A DNA stretch of 64,000 bases from CAZXEU01 sp965207385 (GTDB taxonomy: Bacteria > Bacteroidota > Rhodothermia > Rhodothermales > Bin80). The stretch's first letter is position 1; each line of letters opens with the position of its first letter. The stretch covers positions 992,001-1,056,000 of the forward strand of contig CBDBLZ010000021.1 of the NCBI GenBank assembly GCA_965207385.1, given 5' to 3'. A model generated the notes under the pieces. It ran no database searches and was not told the DNA's origin. It saw only the letters and a list, made by a program, of their open reading frames with translations. Positions 17,880 to 26,061 of the stretch are shown here, piece by piece. The position numbers and the translations under genes are program-made.

Positions 17880-19055
17880 ATGCCCGCTCGTCCCCTCTTC
17901 GCTGCCACGGCCGCGCTTCTCCTCACTGCGTGTGTCTCTGCCGACAACCCTTCCTCGACTGTCGTTCGCGATAGCGCCGGTGTCCTGATCGCAGAGAATG
18001 CCCTGGCAACCTCCGGCTCCGAATGGAGACTTCAGCTTCCACCCATCCTTATGATCGGGCAGAACGAGGGGAAGGGCGCCGGACCGGGTCTCTTCGGACG
18101 CCTCAACCAAGTCATTCGGCTTTCGAGCGGAGATATCGCCGTAGCAGACAACCAGGCGGGCGAGATCCGCATTTTCGACGATCGCGGAGAGCATTTACGC
18201 ACGTTTGGAAGACGCGGCGAGGGACCCGGAGAGTTCGCCAACCTTTGGACGATTGCGGAATTGCTGGGTGATACGATTGTGGCGGTCGATCCCCTGGGTG
18301 GGCGGATTTCCCTGTTCACGTCCTCTGGAACTTTCGCTCGATCATTCCCTATTCCCCGGCTTCCGGAGGCATCTGCCCCCGACGTAGTGGGCTGGCTGGG
18401 AGACGGCACCCTTCTTATGAGCGCCCTTACTCGAACTCCGTCCAGGGACACGCGCGACCAATCTACGCACTTCCTGTACTTGGCTAGTCGTGACGGCGAG
18501 GTCTTGGCAACTCTCGGTGAATTCGCGGGCCAGCAGCTGGGTCGCAATGGCTACCCCGTCGCCTTCGGCAGCCGAGCACAGTTCGCTGCAGGCGGCAACT
18601 TGGCATGGTATGGACACTCGAGCATATTGGAGTTGGTCGGCCTTGACCGATCAGGTACCGTGCGCCGAATCGTGCGTGCAGATCGGGACCCCCAATTGGT
18701 CACACAAGCCGAAATCGACCATTCGCGGGCCGCAGTCGAGGAGCGTCTCCGGGGAATGTCGGGTCCTGCCGTGGATCGAATCCGTGCGACCGAGTTTGCG
18801 AGTACCCACCCGGTCCACGATAGAATTCTCGTCGACGAAACTGGCAACCTATGGGTGGAGCGGTATCAAAGTGACCTGTACGAGGACTACGGCGAGAGAG
18901 AGTGGGACATCTTCGACACGGAGGGAAAGCTCACTGGTTATCTGACGACTACAGCCGGCTTCCGGATCACGCACATCGGCAGACAATTGGTCCTTGGAGT
19001 GCATGCAGATTCCCTCGGCAGAGAGACCGTTCAAATGTATCGATTGGATCGGTAA
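17880..19055 (+). CDS. 6-bladed beta-propeller lipoprotein
   Basis: A 391-residue protein with a clear lipoprotein signal (LFAATAALLLTAC, lipobox Cys19). The mature part is a six-bladed beta-propeller of the type common in Bacteroidota and Gemmatimonadota: blades show motifs such as IRIFDDRGEHLRTFGRRG, EGPGEFANLW, DPLGGRISLFTSSGTF and RILVDETGNLWVERY. The GRRGEGPGEF motif is a family hallmark. It is probably anchored to the outer membrane; ligands of these propellers are mostly unknown. The gene lies alone between two diverged direct repeats, and a decayed relative lies at 11282-11611. Confidence 0.88.
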   Translation: MPARPLFAATAALLLTACVSADNPSSTVVRDSAGVLIAENALATSGSEWRLQLPPILMIGQNEGKGAGPGLFGRLNQVIRLSSGDIAVADNQAGEIRIFDDRGEHLRTFGRRGEGPGEFANLWTIAELLGDTIVAVDPLGGRISLFTSSGTFARSFPIPRLPEASAPDVVGWLGDGTLLMSALTRTPSRDTRDQSTHFLYLASRDGEVLATLGEFAGQQLGRNGYPVAFGSRAQFAAGGNLAWYGHSSILELVGLDRSGTVRRIVRADRDPQLVTQAEIDHSRAAVEERLRGMSGPAVDRIRATEFASTHPVHDRILVDETGNLWVERYQSDLYEDYGEREWDIFDTEGKLTGYLTTTAGFRITHIGRQLVLGVHADSLGRETVQMYRLDR

Positions 19056-19080
19056 CCAGTTCACTCGCTAGGTTAAGAGT

Positions 19081-19414
19081 CGGCCAAAGCGGTGCCGAAA
19101 ACTCAAAGTGTCGCCAATCAATTCATCCCCACTTGCTACCCTTCTAAAGATCCGTTAATTGCCATTTGCGGCCCTTGGCAGCGTCCCGCCCATACCCGCA
19201 CCCCCCTTGCAGACGGGTCTTGCCAAGAATGCAGACCCCGAATTAGCCCTCACGCCGGCTTCCTTGCCCTAAGTGACGTAATCGCTCGCGCAGCAGATCG
19301 TCTCCGAGGCCACGAACGAGGCTTGGCATTCCGGCCTATTTCACTGACGTTTCGGCGGCCTGAGTGCAACATAAAAGGTAGTACGTTGCACTAGTCCGGC
19401 TCCGCCATACTAGT
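19081..19414 (+). repeat. Diverged direct repeat, copy B (downstream of the beta-propeller gene)
   Basis: This is the partner of the repeat at 17363-17817, with the same block order and ending in GCCATACTAG at 19405-19414, immediately before the 3' end of the next minus-strand gene. It contains the block TCTAAAGATCCGTTAATT at 19143-19160, which also occurs as TCCTAAACATCCGTTAATT at 23021-23039. It occupies the whole gap between the beta-propeller gene and the glycine-zipper gene. Confidence 0.75.
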
Positions 19415-19957
19415 TCAGAACGTCAGGGTGAGACCCAAGGTAGGCGCGCCCGCAGGGCCTATCCGGATTGAGGGAGCCAGCGCTGCTCCAGAGCCTGGTA
19501 TCGGTATCGACTCCCATCTTTGCTTCGTGGCCAAGGAGCCCCTTACGATGCCGCCAACCGCACCTCCAGCTGCACCTAGCCCACCGCCGACAACTCCGAG
19601 TCTCACGGCCGTGCTGACGCGGCGGGCAGCGGCGCCAATGAGGCCAAAGGCCACTGCACCGACCAAGCCGCCGCGCTTGGACCACCGCCAAGTGTACGTC
19701 CACCAATCTGCGCCGACGCCCTCGACTACCAATAGACGAAGAGCCTGCATGTCGGCATATGCGAAGGCCTCCAAGCGGCGGGCAGACACATTTAACGTCA
19801 GTCCGTCCTCGCGCACTTCGTGTACCACCCCCATGGTCATGCTGCCGCCACTGTGCACTACCTGTACTGTCTGTCCGCGGGACTGGCCGTTCGCATGGCT
19901 AGCCAGGACAAATGAGAGCATCAGAAGGGAAAGGGATCGGGCCACAACGGGTACCAA
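19415..19957 (-). CDS. Secreted glycine-zipper protein, paralogue 1
   Basis: About 180 residues from TTG at 19957 (GTG at 19945 is an alternative start). A signal peptide (SLSLLMLSFVLASHANGQ) is followed by a small beta domain (VQVVHSGGSMTMGVVHEVRE, DGLTLNVSARR) and then a glycine-zipper membrane hairpin rich in GxxxG (GLVGAVAFGLIGAA, VGGGLGAAGGAVGG). The C-terminus is a short beta region ending LTLTF, with a terminal Phe as in many outer-membrane proteins. It starts 6 bases after the stop of paralogue 2 and shares its order of domains, so the two are a tandem duplication in one operon. Function unknown. Confidence 0.75.
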   Translation of the reverse strand: MVPVVARSLSLLMLSFVLASHANGQSRGQTVQVVHSGGSMTMGVVHEVREDGLTLNVSARRLEAFAYADMQALRLLVVEGVGADWWTYTWRWSKRGGLVGAVAFGLIGAAARRVSTAVRLGVVGGGLGAAGGAVGGIVRGSLATKQRWESIPIPGSGAALAPSIRIGPAGAPTLGLTLTF

Positions 19958-19963
19958 GGCTCT

Positions 19964-20500
19964 CTAGAACGTCAGTCGTGCCCCAAACACGGGGCTTCCC
20001 GCCGCGGGCATCCGGATTATGGGCTCAAGGTGCGCGGCGCCGGGAAGCGGTAGCACGCTCCATTTCTCTCCCGACATCAGCGCCCCCAGCCCGGCCCCTA
20101 CGAGAGCACCGGGCACGGCCACCACCACTGCCGTGAGGACGCCCAAGCCGCTGACCGCATCCTTGCAGTCTTTCTCTGACGGATCGCAAAAGCCGGAAAA
20201 GAGCGTGGACGTGAGAACTCCCGCCAGTGCCCCTACTCCTACTCCCATCAATGCGCCGGCTCGCACGTTCCTTTTGATGCCGAGACTTGTTTCTAGGGAC
20301 ATCATGTCAACGAAGGCGATGCGGTGAAGGCGATCGTCCTCCAGGACAAGCGTGAGTTCGTCCTGGTCCACATCCTGAACGGTGCCGACATACTCGCTGC
20401 CCGTTGCGTCCGTGATGCGGATGCGCTCGCCGACTACCTGTGCCTGAGCCAGGGGTGTTGCACATAACAAGACCAAGACCGAAGGTACTGTGATTCGCAT
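19964..20500 (-). CDS. Secreted glycine-zipper protein, paralogue 2
   Basis: A 178-residue protein from ATG at 20500 with a signal peptide (VPSVLVLLCATPLAQA), a beta domain (GERIRITDATGSEYVGTVQD, DELTLVLEDDRLHRI), a glycine-zipper hairpin (GALMGVGVGALAGVLTS and VPGALVGAGLGALMSG) with two cysteines in the loop between, and a C-terminal part that ends FGARLTF. It matches paralogue 1 segment by segment although identity is low. Two Cys in the loop (CDPSEKDC) may form a disulphide. Likely envelope-located; no function is known to me. Confidence 0.78.
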   Translation of the reverse strand: MRITVPSVLVLLCATPLAQAQVVGERIRITDATGSEYVGTVQDVDQDELTLVLEDDRLHRIAFVDMMSLETSLGIKRNVRAGALMGVGVGALAGVLTSTLFSGFCDPSEKDCKDAVSGLGVLTAVVVAVPGALVGAGLGALMSGEKWSVLPLPGAAHLEPIIRMPAAGSPVFGARLTF

Positions 20501-20573
20501 GACAAGACAGGTATGGTGAGTGTGGAAATCCGTCGAATGCTGCTTTCGGTCCGATGGAAGTAGCGGTGCCGGT

Positions 20574-20817
20574 TCAAAAGGCGAGCGCTAGGCCGACAAC
20601 AGGCCTGCCCGTGCCGCGCAATTGTGTAGCAGGGATCAGCGCTCCGTCGGGCACCAACACCAGACGTCAGTCCCCGGCCTGGCACAATCACCGTCAATCC
20701 GTCCTCGCTCACTTCATTCAGGAGTCCCTCGGTCAGACCGCCGCTACTGTGGATCACCTGCATTCTTTGCCCAACCGTTTGGGCGCTTGCGGTGCCGGCC
20801 AGGATAGTAGCGAGCAA
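20574..20817 (-). pseudogene. Third glycine-zipper paralogue, internally deleted and frameshifted
   Basis: On the minus strand from about 20817 the translation gives LATILAGTASAQTVGQRMQV then EVSEDGLTVIVPG, clearly the signal peptide and beta domain of the same family. The glycine-zipper part is absent. In a frame shifted by one, the sequence continues PDGALIPATQLRGTGRPVV and GLALAF before TGA at 20574-20576, matching the family's C-terminus. The remaining 244 bases are under half of the normal length. A poly-T run near the 5' end also places the nearest ATG out of frame. This is a decayed tandem copy upstream of the two intact ones. Confidence 0.7.
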
Positions 20818-21109
20818 AAAAGAGCGCTCGGTAATTGCATTGTAAAATCCTTCTGTGTGGGCACGGCAAAATGTGACGGCATTCGAATCGGCTACCCCGA
20901 ACTAACGCGTCGGTGGCCTGACCCATGTCGGCGATGATCTTTGTGCCGGGCTCCCGCGAAGAGCGGATTGTGAGGAACGAGGTCAGCCTGATTTTAAGCT
21001 GAGAGGATATGCAATCTGGAGGAAATAGGCAACGATATATCCATAGGGAATCAACTTAATTGTTATACTACAAGCTCCTTGCAGCCCCGACTCCGGCGAA
21101 TGAGCAAGT
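20818..21109. other. A/T-richer spacer without a gene
   Basis: About 290 bases upstream of the glycine-zipper cluster. The part near 21000-21075 is notably A/T-rich (ATATCCATAGGGAATCAACT, TTAATTGTTATACTAC) and may hold promoters, but no clear sigma site could be assigned. Confidence 0.4.
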
Positions 21110-21403
21110 ATGGAGTATGTCTTGCCCTATAGGTTAGCGCTTCGAGCTACTCGCCGGCGAGCATGCGTCCGTGGGGACAGGAGAGGGGCGATGGTCGAGT
21201 ACAAGCTGTCAAGTGCCGGTCCTGTGCGCCTGTCGATTTTTGACCTGCTGGGCCGCAAGCTTATTGTCCGTATCGACGATGTCAAGTCTGCGGGGATGCA
21301 TAAGACCTGGCTGGAAACAGGCCGTCTGTCCAGCGGCACCTATTTTCTGGCGCTGCAAGTGGAAGGCGGCCGCACCACGCGGCCCATGACCGTAATCCGC
21401 TAA
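21110..21403 (+). pseudogene. Orphan T9SS/Por-type C-terminal sorting domain (gene remnant)
   Basis: The last 70 or so residues read VEYKLSSAGPVRLSIFDLLG, then RKLI, then LSSGTYFLALQVEGG and a final TRPMTVIR. This is the typical C-terminal sorting domain that targets proteins to the type IX secretion system. The N-terminal half of the frame is basic and unlike a protein domain, and no cargo domain precedes it. I read it as the tail of a lost secreted protein. Confidence 0.6.
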
Positions 21404-21669
21404 TCCAGCCGATCAATCACAACTCGGGCGGTTGATCACGTGGGTAGCAAATGCGAACAGCGTCCGCAATGTCCACCGGACACGAAATGAATACAGTCGC
21501 CAATGTGTTGCGTGCGGCAGGCTCCGACGCTCTGCGGAGTCATCATGGGACGGTTCCGGGAAAGACGTTTCCCGGAAGAGCGAACGCTTCTCCTTCGGTG
21601 TCTCCTGCGCGGCTTCCATACATCCTTCTACCCGGGCAATCTGCCCATTCACCAGATCCACGATACCCG

Positions 21670-22386
21670 ATGCGGCTCACATTTCCGGCTAATTCTCAGC
21701 TTCTCATCCTTACGGTGCTTGTGATTTGCGGCAGCCTGATCGGGGCCACAGTTTCGCAGGGGCAGACCACCGTATCCGTGCAAGCCGGCGCCAGCTTCGC
21801 GACCTGGGGCGGGAGCGACGCAGAAGAGGAAGGCGTTGATAACGGCTATCGAACGGGTCTGGTCCTTCGGGCATCGGCCGTCCTGCCACTCACAGATATC
21901 GTGGCGCTGCAGATTGGTGCGGCTTACGTGGAAAAGGGCACGTTATGGCGATTAGATACCTTCGGCACTGAACTGGATTTGCAGGCGTCGGCCGAGATGG
22001 GGTATCTCGCCATTCCCGTGCTGCTGAGGGTCAGTCCGAGACTGAAGGGCCCAATGTCACCCTACGTCACGGCGGGTCCGGCGCTTTCCTAATCGCTGAA
22101 TTGCAGCTTTAGCACCAGCGTCACGGGCACGTTTACCGACTTTTATATCGGTGAGGAAGAGACGGTCAGCGAGACCGAATCGGCAGGATGTGGTGACGAC
22201 GTCGAAACGAAGACGTTTGACTTTGGCGTAACGGCCGGTGCAGGCGTAGCTTTCTCGGTGTCACCATCGTTGTCCCTGACGCTGGATTTCCTGTATGACC
22301 ATGGCTTGGTATCCATTGACAAAGAAAGCGATGTGAGAAACCGGACGTTCGCGATTGTGGCCGGCGTAGCCTTTCCAATACGGTAG
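21670..22386 (+). pseudogene. Outer-membrane beta-barrel protein interrupted by one in-frame stop
   Basis: From ATG 21670 a signal peptide (LLILTVLVICGSLIGATVSQ) is followed by PorT/OMP-type strands (TTVSVQAGASFATWGG, LQIGAAYVEKGTLW, LVLRASAVLPLTD). The frame meets TAA at 22090-22092 after 140 codons but continues in the same frame for another 97 codons with matching character (FDFGVTAGAGVAFSVSPSLS, LTLDFLYDHGLVSI) to TAG at 22384. Read through, the protein has a normal barrel size of about 238 residues. One substitution could have created the stop. Confidence 0.75.
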
Positions 22387-22412
22387 CCGCGCGATGTCCT
22401 TTAGATGGTACA

Positions 22413-22886
22413 ATGGTGACCACGGGCGCACCGTCAGCTGATACGCCTCTCTGGCTAGCGACACTCTATAGGTGCCCGAATACTGTCATTACAGCCGCGC
22501 CCTTGCCGTACACATACCTGGCGACCGATACCAACGGATCCGCCGACAGCCTGCAATTCAACATTGAGGTGCTTTCACCCGTGGCCGCTGAGCACGAATC
22601 CGTGCCGGAATCGTTCGCGGTGCACGGCAATTATCCGAATCCGTTTCGGCAGTCTACGCGCCTGGTGTTTGATCTTCCCTGGCCGGCGCGCGTAACGGTT
22701 GAGGTGATGGACATTACGGGCAGGCGCGTGGTAGCCGTACCCTCGGAAAGCCTACCCGCCGGATGGGGACGCAGCATCGAAGTAGGCGGGAGGGCGCTGT
22801 CATCGGGACCGTACCTGTACCGCCTGGTTGCGATGTCGCCAAGGGGCAGCTCCATGCACGTGGGCCGCTTCATGCGCATCCGTTGA
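22413..22886 (+). pseudogene. C-terminal fragment of a T9SS-secreted protein (cadherin-like tail plus sorting domain)
   Basis: The frame gives 157 residues. About residues 33-55 (PYTYLATDTNGSADSLQFNI) match the end of an Ig/cadherin-like repeat, and the rest is a complete sorting domain: HGNYPNPFRQSTRLVFDLPW, VEVMDITGRRVV and LSSGPYLYRLVAM. A protein of this class normally carries hundreds of residues upstream, which are missing. The start has no signal peptide. It is therefore likely a truncated remnant, though it may still be expressed. Confidence 0.65.
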
Positions 22887-23020
22887 GGAGATGCTGCAGG
22901 GACGGCTTCTGGCTACCTGAAATGTAGCCTGGAGCACCGCAAGTAGCGGTCTCCGAAGGGATCTGGCCAGAGGCAGCCGGTCGTTCCAAATCAGACTCTC
23001 GCACCCCCCGAAGGAGCCCC

Positions 23021-23056
23021 TCCTAAACATCCGTTAATTACACATAACGGGTAATT
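23021..23056. repeat. Third copy of the TCCTAAA.ATCCGTTAATT motif with nested dyads
   Basis: The block TCCTAAACATCCGTTAATT at 23021-23039 matches a block of repeats A and B. It overlaps two small inverted repeats: CCGTTA (23031-23036) with TAACGG (23045-23050), and AATTAC (23036-23041) with GTAATT (23051-23056). Located about 115 bases before the SGNH hydrolase start, it could be an operator. Confidence 0.45.
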
Positions 23057-23171
23057 GTATCGCATTGGCCATCCCCTTCTACGGTGGCGATTTAGGTTTC
23101 GACGCCCAGCCAGGCAGGAGCATTCGACAACTTGCGGCGTTGCTCTGCCCCTTCAGTCAAGGAATGCAGTC

Positions 23172-23924
23172 ATGTACGTTACCCGAAATGCCATGCGGAG
23201 ACTAGGCTACGCGACAAGTCTTCTGGCAACACTTCCCCTGGCGCTTGGATGCGCTGATTCCGGAGAGCCCGGCCTTGATTACAGTGTAGAGGAGGAAGCT
23301 ATTCCCCGAATTGTCTTCCTCGGCGATTCTATTACGGAATCCGGCGCAGCTTCTGGAGGATACGTGACTCTGGTAGCCGACTCACTTCAGGCGGTGTACG
23401 GGGATGGAGCAGTTGAAGTGATCGGAGCCGGCATCAGCGGCAACAAGGTACCGGACTTGCTGGGTCGGCTGCAGTCAGATGTGCTGGCCCAGAAGCCTTC
23501 GCATGTCGTCATTTACATCGGGATAAATGACGTTTGGCACCATTTTGAATTCGACCATGTATCGGGAACGGATCCGGCAGAGTACGATGCCGGGTTACGT
23601 CAGCTGGTTGCTAGTGTTGACAGTGCCGGAGCGAGCGTGTTGCTGTGTACGCCAAGCGTTATCGGAGAGGACACAGACAGTCCCGCCCCCGTTAATCAGC
23701 GGCTTGAAGAGTACGCGGAAGTATCACGCCGCGTCGCGACCGAAACGGGTGCGCGTCTCTGCGACTTGCGCCAGGAGTTTCAGCAGTACTTGCGCCAGGC
23801 GAACCCGGAAAAAGCCTACGAAGGAATCCTGACTTCGGACGGCGTACACTTGAACGAGCGGGGAAACAGGTTCGTCGCGGATATCATGGTGCGGCACATT
23901 ACGGAGGTACTTGGCCCCGAGTAG
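23172..23924 (+). CDS. SGNH/GDSL hydrolase lipoprotein
   Basis: From ATG 23172 the protein has 250 residues (the frame is open from 23055; ATG 23193 is another candidate). The signal LLATLPLALGC gives a lipobox cysteine at residue 27. SGNH blocks are complete: GDSIT with Ser53, Gly in GAGISGN (block II), GIND with Asn119 (block III) and SDGVH with Asp223 and His226 (block V). The enzyme is an esterase or acyl hydrolase, like TesA/lysophospholipase L1, displayed in the envelope. Natural substrate unknown. It is the first intact gene after the decayed region. Confidence 0.9.
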   Translation: MYVTRNAMRRLGYATSLLATLPLALGCADSGEPGLDYSVEEEAIPRIVFLGDSITESGAASGGYVTLVADSLQAVYGDGAVEVIGAGISGNKVPDLLGRLQSDVLAQKPSHVVIYIGINDVWHHFEFDHVSGTDPAEYDAGLRQLVASVDSAGASVLLCTPSVIGEDTDSPAPVNQRLEEYAEVSRRVATETGARLCDLRQEFQQYLRQANPEKAYEGILTSDGVHLNERGNRFVADIMVRHITEVLGPE

Positions 23925-24070
23925 ACAGGGTGCTGCACGCGCATCTTGCCGCAGGAAGACCTCGCATAAAGCCTGGCTCCCGGTTCTGCAAGCCGGTCTT
24001 GGTGAACTGGTAGCCTTTAAAGACCCCATCACGTTTCCATCCGGCATCCCGGATTGAAACGGCCTGGCAT

Positions 24071-25363
24071 CTATTCTCCCTTCACGTACGGAATTGTCAG
24101 CGGCCCTTCCGGCAAAATGGCTACGGGTGCATCTGGCCGATCCAGCCTCTTCAGCTCTCGATCGATAGCCTGGCGAACGTCGGCGATGGGCTCTATGTGC
24201 GCCTTGCGAACGATGGCCGGATCCAGCTCGCTGTACAACTGGACACGCTTGGACCTGCAGATCTGAAGCAGCTTCTGGGTCTGCCACTGGTCGATTTCCG
24301 AAAAACCAGGCCGGCTTATGTCTGAAAGAGCCTCGTCCGCGGACGAATAGCGCAAAAGTTGCCGCTTGAAGGCTCCATGCTCGGGAAATCCGTCGTTGCA
24401 TCGGGCCGCTGTAATGATCAGGCCACCTGGCTGCGTGATGGCATCTGCCGCGGTCATACCCTTCACCGTCTGGTACAGATTCAGGTCCAGAGGATAGCCG
24501 CTGTTCGTGGTGACGACAACCGGAAAGGCTTCTTCAACGCCTGCCATGGCTGTCTCCCGGGAAAATACGCTGCCGACCTCGTGTGCCTCGATCACGTCAC
24601 CGCAGAAAAACCGGGTGATTTCCCTCTTGTTGTTGAGTGTTACGTTGATCAGGAAATCAACCGGCAGAAGAGACCCTCCGGAGCGTACGTGAGCCTGGGT
24701 AGGATTGCCGTCCAGTATGCCCCACGTGCTGCGAGGATGCGCGATGTTGCCGTAGCCGTGGTACTGGAGAATCGCATCCAGATTGGCAAGTCCCGGAAAG
24801 ACAGCCTTGTAGCCTCCGGAAAAACCCGCCATGAAATGCGGTTCAATAAAGCCCATGAGAATTCGCCGGTCCGCATCGATGTAGTGTCGATTGAAGAAGA
24901 CCTCGTATCCGAATGCGCTGGTACCGGCCTTCTTCATGGTGGCCAGGTCCCGCGAATAATGATTGACCACGCGGTAGCGGTCGACCACGGCCGCTCCGAG
25001 CATTTCTGTCAATTCCTCGCGGGTGTTGGCCCGGTGTGTTCCGGTCCCGATCAGTATAGTCACGTTGCCGGGATCCACCTGCGGTAATTCCTCGAACAGC
25101 CAGGGCAGAAGCCTGCTGCTGGGCATGGCTCGTGTAATGTCGGGCACAACCACCGCAAGCGAATCGGCAGGTCTGATGATCTCGCGAAGGCCCGAAGTCC
25201 CTATGGGCTGGCTCAACGCATCCGCAAAGGCGGCCCGCTCTTTCGGCAAGCCGTCTACAAAGCCGGGACGCAAGATCGTGCAATTGAGACCAGTTACGTC
25301 AAGGCGCAGGCCATGAGCGCCGTAGTCGAGGCGTACGCTCTCAGCGTGGGCTAATGAAGGCAT
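24071..25363 (-). CDS. larA: LarA-like nickel-pincer racemase/epimerase (lactate racemase family)
   Basis: A 430-residue protein of the LarA family, which interconverts 2-hydroxy acids with a nickel-pincer cofactor. The key residues of the L. plantarum enzyme are present with a constant offset of two: His110 (GTGTH), His176 (FIEPH), Lys186 (GFSGGYKAVFPG, covalent cofactor site) and His202 (QYHGYGN). The cofactor-making genes larB, larC and larE are not in the window, so they must be elsewhere if the protein is active. Substrate could be lactate or another 2-hydroxy acid; the family is now known to be broad. Confidence 0.88.
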   Translation of the reverse strand: MPSLAHAESVRLDYGAHGLRLDVTGLNCTILRPGFVDGLPKERAAFADALSQPIGTSGLREIIRPADSLAVVVPDITRAMPSSRLLPWLFEELPQVDPGNVTILIGTGTHRANTREELTEMLGAAVVDRYRVVNHYSRDLATMKKAGTSAFGYEVFFNRHYIDADRRILMGFIEPHFMAGFSGGYKAVFPGLANLDAILQYHGYGNIAHPRSTWGILDGNPTQAHVRSGGSLLPVDFLINVTLNNKREITRFFCGDVIEAHEVGSVFSRETAMAGVEEAFPVVVTTNSGYPLDLNLYQTVKGMTAADAITQPGGLIITAARCNDGFPEHGAFKRQLLRYSSADEALSDISRPGFSEIDQWQTQKLLQICRSKRVQLYSELDPAIVRKAHIEPIADVRQAIDRELKRLDRPDAPVAILPEGPLTIPYVKGE

Positions 25364-25524
25364 CGTTGCTTGGCGTACAATCTGAACGTAATGAATAACC
25401 GAGTAGGCCCGTCCTGCCGCACAGCACTACCATAGGTCTTGGAGCAATTCTCTTGGCGGTTCAAGGGGCTATACCTTGCGGGAGCCATCCGGTGCCCGCT
25501 ACCTGTCTTTGGCTGGCGCGAAGC

Positions 25525-26061
25525 TCAAGTCCCCGGCACGGCGCGCGAGGAGGGTCGTCGCTCGACAGCAGCTTCGAGATTGTCCAGGGCCGCCATATGC
25601 CGAAGTGACCACGCCGGCTTCACTACCGGAAGCCGGGCCCTGTGCAGAAAGGAATGACCACGGGCGTACACGGTTTGGGTGAGAACCGTTGCCGATTCGC
25701 CCTCTTCGAATGCAGCCGAAACGCGGCCGGAATAGGCGGCGGACTCGAATTCAAAGCTATACGCAGAATGGGGCACGGCCTCGGAAACGGCGATATCCAC
25801 GGCGCGGCCGCCATCGAAGTACAATCGGCATTGGCTGCCAGTCTGCCCGGCATCGCCGGAAAGCACGGTCAACCGATCATAGCCGGGAACCCATTCATCC
25901 AGGCGGTCCACGTCCACGAATGTGGACCAGGCATCCTCCACCGGAGCGCTGATGACCACCGTGGAACTGATGGTAACCTCCCGAACGAACAACCCCAGAA
26001 CGGCAAACGCCAAAATGCCGCCGGCGAGCAATATCAACAGGATTTGCAGCACGCGTTTCAT
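25525..26061 (-). CDS. SRPBCC (polyketide cyclase/START-like) membrane-anchored protein
   Basis: 178 residues: an N-terminal helix (ILLILLAGGILAFAVLGLFV) followed by an SRPBCC fold (VVISAPVEDAWSTFVDVDRL then DEWVPGY, GSQCRLYFDGG, TVLTQTVYARG). This fold binds hydrophobic ligands; the polyketide-cyclase-2 subfamily has no agreed function. It faces the radical SAM gene divergently across a 368-base gap. Confidence 0.82.
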   Translation of the reverse strand: MKRVLQILLILLAGGILAFAVLGLFVREVTISSTVVISAPVEDAWSTFVDVDRLDEWVPGYDRLTVLSGDAGQTGSQCRLYFDGGRAVDIAVSEAVPHSAYSFEFESAAYSGRVSAAFEEGESATVLTQTVYARGHSFLHRARLPVVKPAWSLRHMAALDNLEAAVERRPSSRAVPGT

